A stretch of DNA of 14,803 bases from Tolumonas sp008015085 (GTDB lineage Bacteria > Pseudomonadota > Gammaproteobacteria > Enterobacterales > Aeromonadaceae). A program made the position numbers and the translations under genes. Shown piece after piece: positions 12,484-14,803 of this stretch (positions are counted from its first letter, which is position 1; every line of letters begins with the position of its first letter). The notes below the pieces were generated by a model, which ran no database searches, was not told where the DNA came from, and saw nothing but the letters and a program-made list of their open reading frames with translations. Location: positions 1 through 14,803 of the forward strand of contig JAJUJX010000024.1 of the NCBI GenBank assembly GCA_029265125.1. The letters run 5' to 3'.

Positions 12484-13491
12484 ATGCCACAGTTTATCGC
12501 TTCCCCATTCCCACTACGCCGCCCACGCCGTATTCGTAAACATGAATTCAGCCGCCGATTGGTGCGCGAAAACCAACTTAGCGTCGATGACCTGATCTAT
12601 CCCATGTTTGTTCTGGATGGTGAAAATCGCCGCGAAAGTATCACCAGCATGCCGGGAATCGAACGTCTGTCCCTTGATTTGTTACTGGATGAGGCTAAAG
12701 AGCTGGTACAACTTGGCATCCCTGCTATTGCGCTGTTCCCGGTCATTCCCGCAGAACAAAAAAGCCTGATGGCTGAAGAAGCCTATAATGATGATGGATT
12801 GGTTCCGCGCGTAGTCCGGGCACTAAAAGATCAATTTCCGGAACTTGGCATCATCACCGATGTTGCCTTGGATCCTTATACGACGCACGGCCAGGATGGC
12901 ATCATTGATGACCATGGTTACGTATTAAACGACATCACCTGCGATATTCTGGTCCGACAAGCCTTATGTCATGCCAAAGCAGGTGCAGACGTTGTCGCAC
13001 CATCCGACATGATGGATGGCCGCATTGCCGCTATTCGCCACGCACTGGAGCAACAGCATCTGGTCAACACACAAATCATGGCTTATTCCGCTAAATATGC
13101 CTCCAACTACTACGGGCCGTTTCGTGATGCGGTTGGCTCTGCCTCGAACTTAGGAAAAAGTAACAAAAACACCTACCAGATGGATCCGGCCAACAGCAAT
13201 GAAGCTATCCATGAAGTAGGACTGGATATTCAGGAAGGTGCCGACATGGTCATGGTCAAACCAGGCATGCCTTACCTTGATATCGTTCACCGGGTGAAGA
13301 CTCAATATGGCGTCCCAACTTTTGCGTATCAGGTCAGCGGCGAATATGCGATGCACATGGCGGCCATTCAGAACGGCTGGCTAAAAGAAAAAGAGTGCAT
13401 CATGGAATCCCTGCTCTGTTTTAAACGAGCCGGAGCTGATGGCATTCTGACATACTTTGCAAAGAAAGCAGCTATCTGGTTACAAAATTAA
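12484..13491 (+). CDS. hemB: Delta-aminolevulinic acid dehydratase (porphobilinogen synthase), aspartate metal-site type
   Basis: A 335-residue cytosolic enzyme that condenses two 5-aminolevulinates into porphobilinogen, the second common step of tetrapyrrole synthesis. The Schiff-base lysines are Lys204 in AYSAKYASNYYGP and Lys259 in MVMVKPGMPYLD. The metal-site segment is DVALDPYTTHGQDG (126-139), with Ala128, Asp130 and Asp138 where the E. coli zinc enzyme has cysteines. This marks the magnesium-responsive, zinc-free class known from Pseudomonas. I chose ATG 12484 because CAGGAG sits just before it and the family normally begins this way; a longer frame back to 12427 would run into ubiB. 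It is the last gene of the operon, with a terminator that overlaps its stop codon. Confidence 0.97.
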   Translation: MPQFIASPFPLRRPRRIRKHEFSRRLVRENQLSVDDLIYPMFVLDGENRRESITSMPGIERLSLDLLLDEAKELVQLGIPAIALFPVIPAEQKSLMAEEAYNDDGLVPRVVRALKDQFPELGIITDVALDPYTTHGQDGIIDDHGYVLNDITCDILVRQALCHAKAGADVVAPSDMMDGRIAAIRHALEQQHLVNTQIMAYSAKYASNYYGPFRDAVGSASNLGKSNKNTYQMDPANSNEAIHEVGLDIQEGADMVMVKPGMPYLDIVHRVKTQYGVPTFAYQVSGEYAMHMAAIQNGWLKEKECIMESLLCFKRAGADGILTYFAKKAAIWLQN

Positions 13492-13509
13492 GCCCGCATC
13501 GCGGGCTTT
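13490..13509. terminator. Terminator between hemB and the EF-hand gene
   Basis: AAGCCCGC (13490-13497), loop ATC, GCGGGCTT (13501-13508). The stem begins inside the hemB stop codon. The U tract is short on the + strand (TTT) and somewhat better on the - strand (TTAATTTT), so it probably serves both convergent genes. Confidence 0.8.
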
Positions 13510-13514
13510 CCTGC

Positions 13515-13895
13515 TCATTTTTTTGTGGCTTCGGCTGCTGACGCCACGGGCTTTATCTGTAGTTGCCGTTCACGCAATTTCTGCATCATTTTCTGCCGGG
13601 CCTCCAGGCGAACAGCTTTTAATTCGTCCTGTGTGACCCCATTGTCCCCATCTTTATCAAATGATGAAAACTGCATTTTATCCATACGTTGTTTAATTTG
13701 CAGGATCAGGCGTTCTTCCTGTAATTGCTTGAATAGAGTGAACTCAGTCTGATCCAATTTACCATCACGGTTTTTATCTGCCTGGACAAACAAATTGTCT
13801 GCTTTAGCCGGAGCCGAATCCGCTTTTACCACTTCAGATGCATAAACCTGTGCACACATAGCTGTTACTAATAATGCGGCGCCTACTACTTTCAT
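13515..13895 (-). CDS. Periplasmic EF-hand protein
   Basis: A 126-residue exported protein. The start at 13895 is supported by GGAGAG in front of it and by the signal peptide it produces: MKVV, a hydrophobic core, and cleavage after QVYA (residue 19). Two EF-hand loops follow: DKNRDGKLDQTE (40-51), which is canonical, and DKDGDNGVTQDE (80-91), where Asn replaces Gly at loop position 6 but the acidic ligands and final Glu remain. They are joined by a charged helix (LQEERLILQIKQRMDKMQ) and followed by a basic helix rich in Arg, Lys and Gln. Calcium binding in the periplasm is likely; its partner is unknown. It lies downstream of the L,D-transpeptidase gene but a terminator separates them, so it is probably transcribed independently. 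Confidence 0.85.
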   Translation of the reverse strand: MKVVGAALLVTAMCAQVYASEVVKADSAPAKADNLFVQADKNRDGKLDQTEFTLFKQLQEERLILQIKQRMDKMQFSSFDKDGDNGVTQDELKAVRLEARQKMMQKLRERQLQIKPVASAAEATKK

Positions 13896-13988
13896 CAATT
13901 GCTCTCCGATAATTAAAACATAACTACGGTAATAGTTACTTGCTGAAAATGTATGTCTGAAATGAATGAAATTGCGACAAAATGTGAC

Positions 13989-14014
13989 AAAAAAGCCAGC
14001 TGAATCGCTGGCTT
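13989..14014 (-). terminator. Terminator of the L,D-transpeptidase gene
   Basis: On the - strand, AAGCCAGC, a six-base loop, and GCTGGCTT (stem arms 13993-14000 and 14007-14014), followed by a T run (13989-13992 and the stem end). It starts about ten bases after the stop codon at 14024. Confidence 0.85.
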
Positions 14015-14023
14015 CTACTGTAC

Positions 14024-14512
14024 TCATGGGTGGATCTCGATTGGTGTCCCTGGAGCAACGGATGCCCAAACCTCATCCATGTCGGCATTAATTAATGCAA
14101 TGCAGCCATTAGTCCAGTTAGAACGCTGGAGCGTCTCATCACTCATGACTGAACCTTTACGTTGCCCGTGCAGTAGGATCTGACCACCAGGATCAACGCC
14201 TAACTTTCTTGCTCGCTGCATATCAGCCAGACTCGGATACGAAATATGAAAGGCTTTATAATAGTTAGAATCCTCTTTTTTATAATCAAGCAAATAACGT
14301 CCTTCTGGCGTTTTCATATCGCCTTCTCTGACTTTTGCTCCTTTAGGATTCGGTCCTAATGCTACCCAATACCGTTTCAGAGGCACTCCCTTAGAGTAAA
14401 GGGTCAAACTGTATTGCGATTTTTTTACAACCACTAAATCTGCTTTCGGCATAATCATGGCGTTCGCAGAAAAACCGAGCAATAAACCTGAAATCAACAC
14501 AGCAAACTTCAT
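14024..14512 (-). CDS. Exported L,D-transpeptidase-fold (YkuD) protein
   Basis: A 162-residue protein with a Sec signal peptide (MKFAVLISGLLLGFSANA, residues 1-18), so it acts in the periplasm. The YkuD domain covers nearly all of the mature protein: SQYSLTLYSKG (32-42), GDMKTPEGRY (64-73), LLHGQ with His115 and Gly116, and the catalytic segment NWTNGCIAL (132-140) with Cys137. The family forms 3-3 peptidoglycan cross-links, attaches lipoproteins to the wall, or, in DpaA, removes lipoprotein from the wall. The usual S-H-G-C-I-R is here T-N-G-C-I-A, a variant seen in compact single-domain members, so the exact reaction is uncertain. I chose ATG 14512 over an upstream in-frame start (14548) because it gives a clean signal peptide. 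The gene is followed by its own terminator. Confidence 0.88.
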   Translation of the reverse strand: MKFAVLISGLLLGFSANAMIMPKADLVVVKKSQYSLTLYSKGVPLKRYWVALGPNPKGAKVREGDMKTPEGRYLLDYKKEDSNYYKAFHISYPSLADMQRARKLGVDPGGQILLHGQRKGSVMSDETLQRSNWTNGCIALINADMDEVWASVAPGTPIEIHP

Positions 14513-14549
14513 GTTCCAGTAACCTTTTCTTCCATTCAAACAAGTCAAA

Positions 14550-14567
14550 AGAATCTGTGCAGATTCT
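14550..14567. repeat. Perfect palindrome upstream of the L,D-transpeptidase gene
   Basis: AGAATCTG (14550-14557) and CAGATTCT (14560-14567) with a two-base centre. It overlaps a plausible -10 (TAGAAT on the - strand, 14563-14568) of a promoter whose -35 would be TTGCGT (14585-14590), at 16 bases spacing. The position is typical of a repressor operator; the protein that binds is unknown. Confidence 0.5.
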
Positions 14568-14645
14568 AGTCATTAGAAAACATAACGCAATTTAATACGC
14601 TATTTTTCATCATAATATGCGGTATTTCTCTAGAACGCATTAAAG

Positions 14646-14676
14646 CAAAAAAGCCCTGAGCGGTTGCTCAGGGCTT
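14646..14676 (-). terminator. Terminator downstream of tRNA-Asp
   Basis: On the - strand, AAGCCCTGAGC, loop AACC, GCTCAGGGCTT, followed by a T run. The 11-bp perfect stem has arms at 14651-14661 and 14666-14676. It ends the transcript that contains the tRNA. Confidence 0.9.
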
Positions 14677-14685
14677 CATGTTTGT

Positions 14686-14762
14686 TGGCGGAGTGGACGG
14701 GACTCGAACCCGCGACCCCCGGCGTGACAGGCCGGTATTCTAACCGACTGAACTACCACTCC
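14686..14762 (-). tRNA. tRNA-Asp (anticodon GTC)
   Basis: Read on the - strand, the acceptor GGAGTGG (14756-14762) pairs with CCACTCC, with discriminator G and an encoded CCA (14686-14688). The D loop has AGTCGGTTAGA, the anticodon arm CCGGCCTGTCACGCCGG displays GTC, and the T arm contains GGTTCGAGTCC. The GUC anticodon makes it a substrate for queuosine modification at position 34, linking it functionally to yhhQ in this window. Confidence 0.97.
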
Positions 14763-14803
14763 GCACATTCCGTTTATGCTCGCTCAACGCTCGGTCAACG
14801 TCA

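Noticed and set aside
1..14803. CRISPR arrays, insertion sequences, prophage or integrase genes
   Set aside because: No regularly spaced repeats, transposase or integrase motifs, or terminal inverted repeats were seen on either strand.

Overview
The window reads as chromosomal DNA of a gammaproteobacterium. UbiE, UbiJ, UbiB, EngB, PolA and YhhQ all closely resemble the enteric proteins, while the aspartate-type (magnesium) HemB and the DUF3334 gene point to the Vibrio/Shewanella/Aeromonas side. Aeromonadales, perhaps a Tolumonas relative, is my best guess, but the genus is not proven by anything here.

Layout. (1) 1-2620 is an accessory island: the 3' end of an Rhs gene with a conserved core, a sharp change to AT-rich DNA after the DPLGL junction, a 134-residue histidine-rich toxin tip, then two small AT-rich genes that are candidate immunity genes, closed by a strong terminator. 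(2) 2640-4229 holds a periplasmic BamE-like protein (-), a small two-helix membrane protein (+) and a DUF3334 protein (+) that combines a CheX/CheC-like Glu-x-x-Asn motif with a CheZ-like C-terminal peptide. (3) 4319-7742 has engB (+) and polA (-) converging on a shared terminator. Two perfect DnaA boxes lie upstream of polA. (4) 8050-8844 is the queuosine-precursor transporter gene yhhQ (-), preceded by a sequence that folds like a preQ1-I riboswitch and by a good sigma70 promoter. (5) About 8870-9335 has no convincing protein but contains several hairpins and ends in a very strong + strand terminator, so it may encode an unassigned small RNA. (6) 9451-13491 is a tight ubiE-ubiJ-ubiB-hemB operon for ubiquinone and heme synthesis. 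The tat genes that follow ubiB in many relatives are absent here. (7) 13515-14762 (-) carries a periplasmic EF-hand protein, an exported L,D-transpeptidase-fold protein and tRNA-Asp(GTC), each followed by a clear intrinsic terminator.

Themes: the ubi/hem operon supplies respiratory cofactors. yhhQ and its riboswitch serve tRNA queuosine modification, and the tRNA-Asp at the right edge has a GUC anticodon of the queuosine-modified type. The items most worth follow-up are the DUF3334 domain combination, the Rhs tip with its two downstream genes, the preQ1 leader, and the unexplained terminated locus before ubiE.
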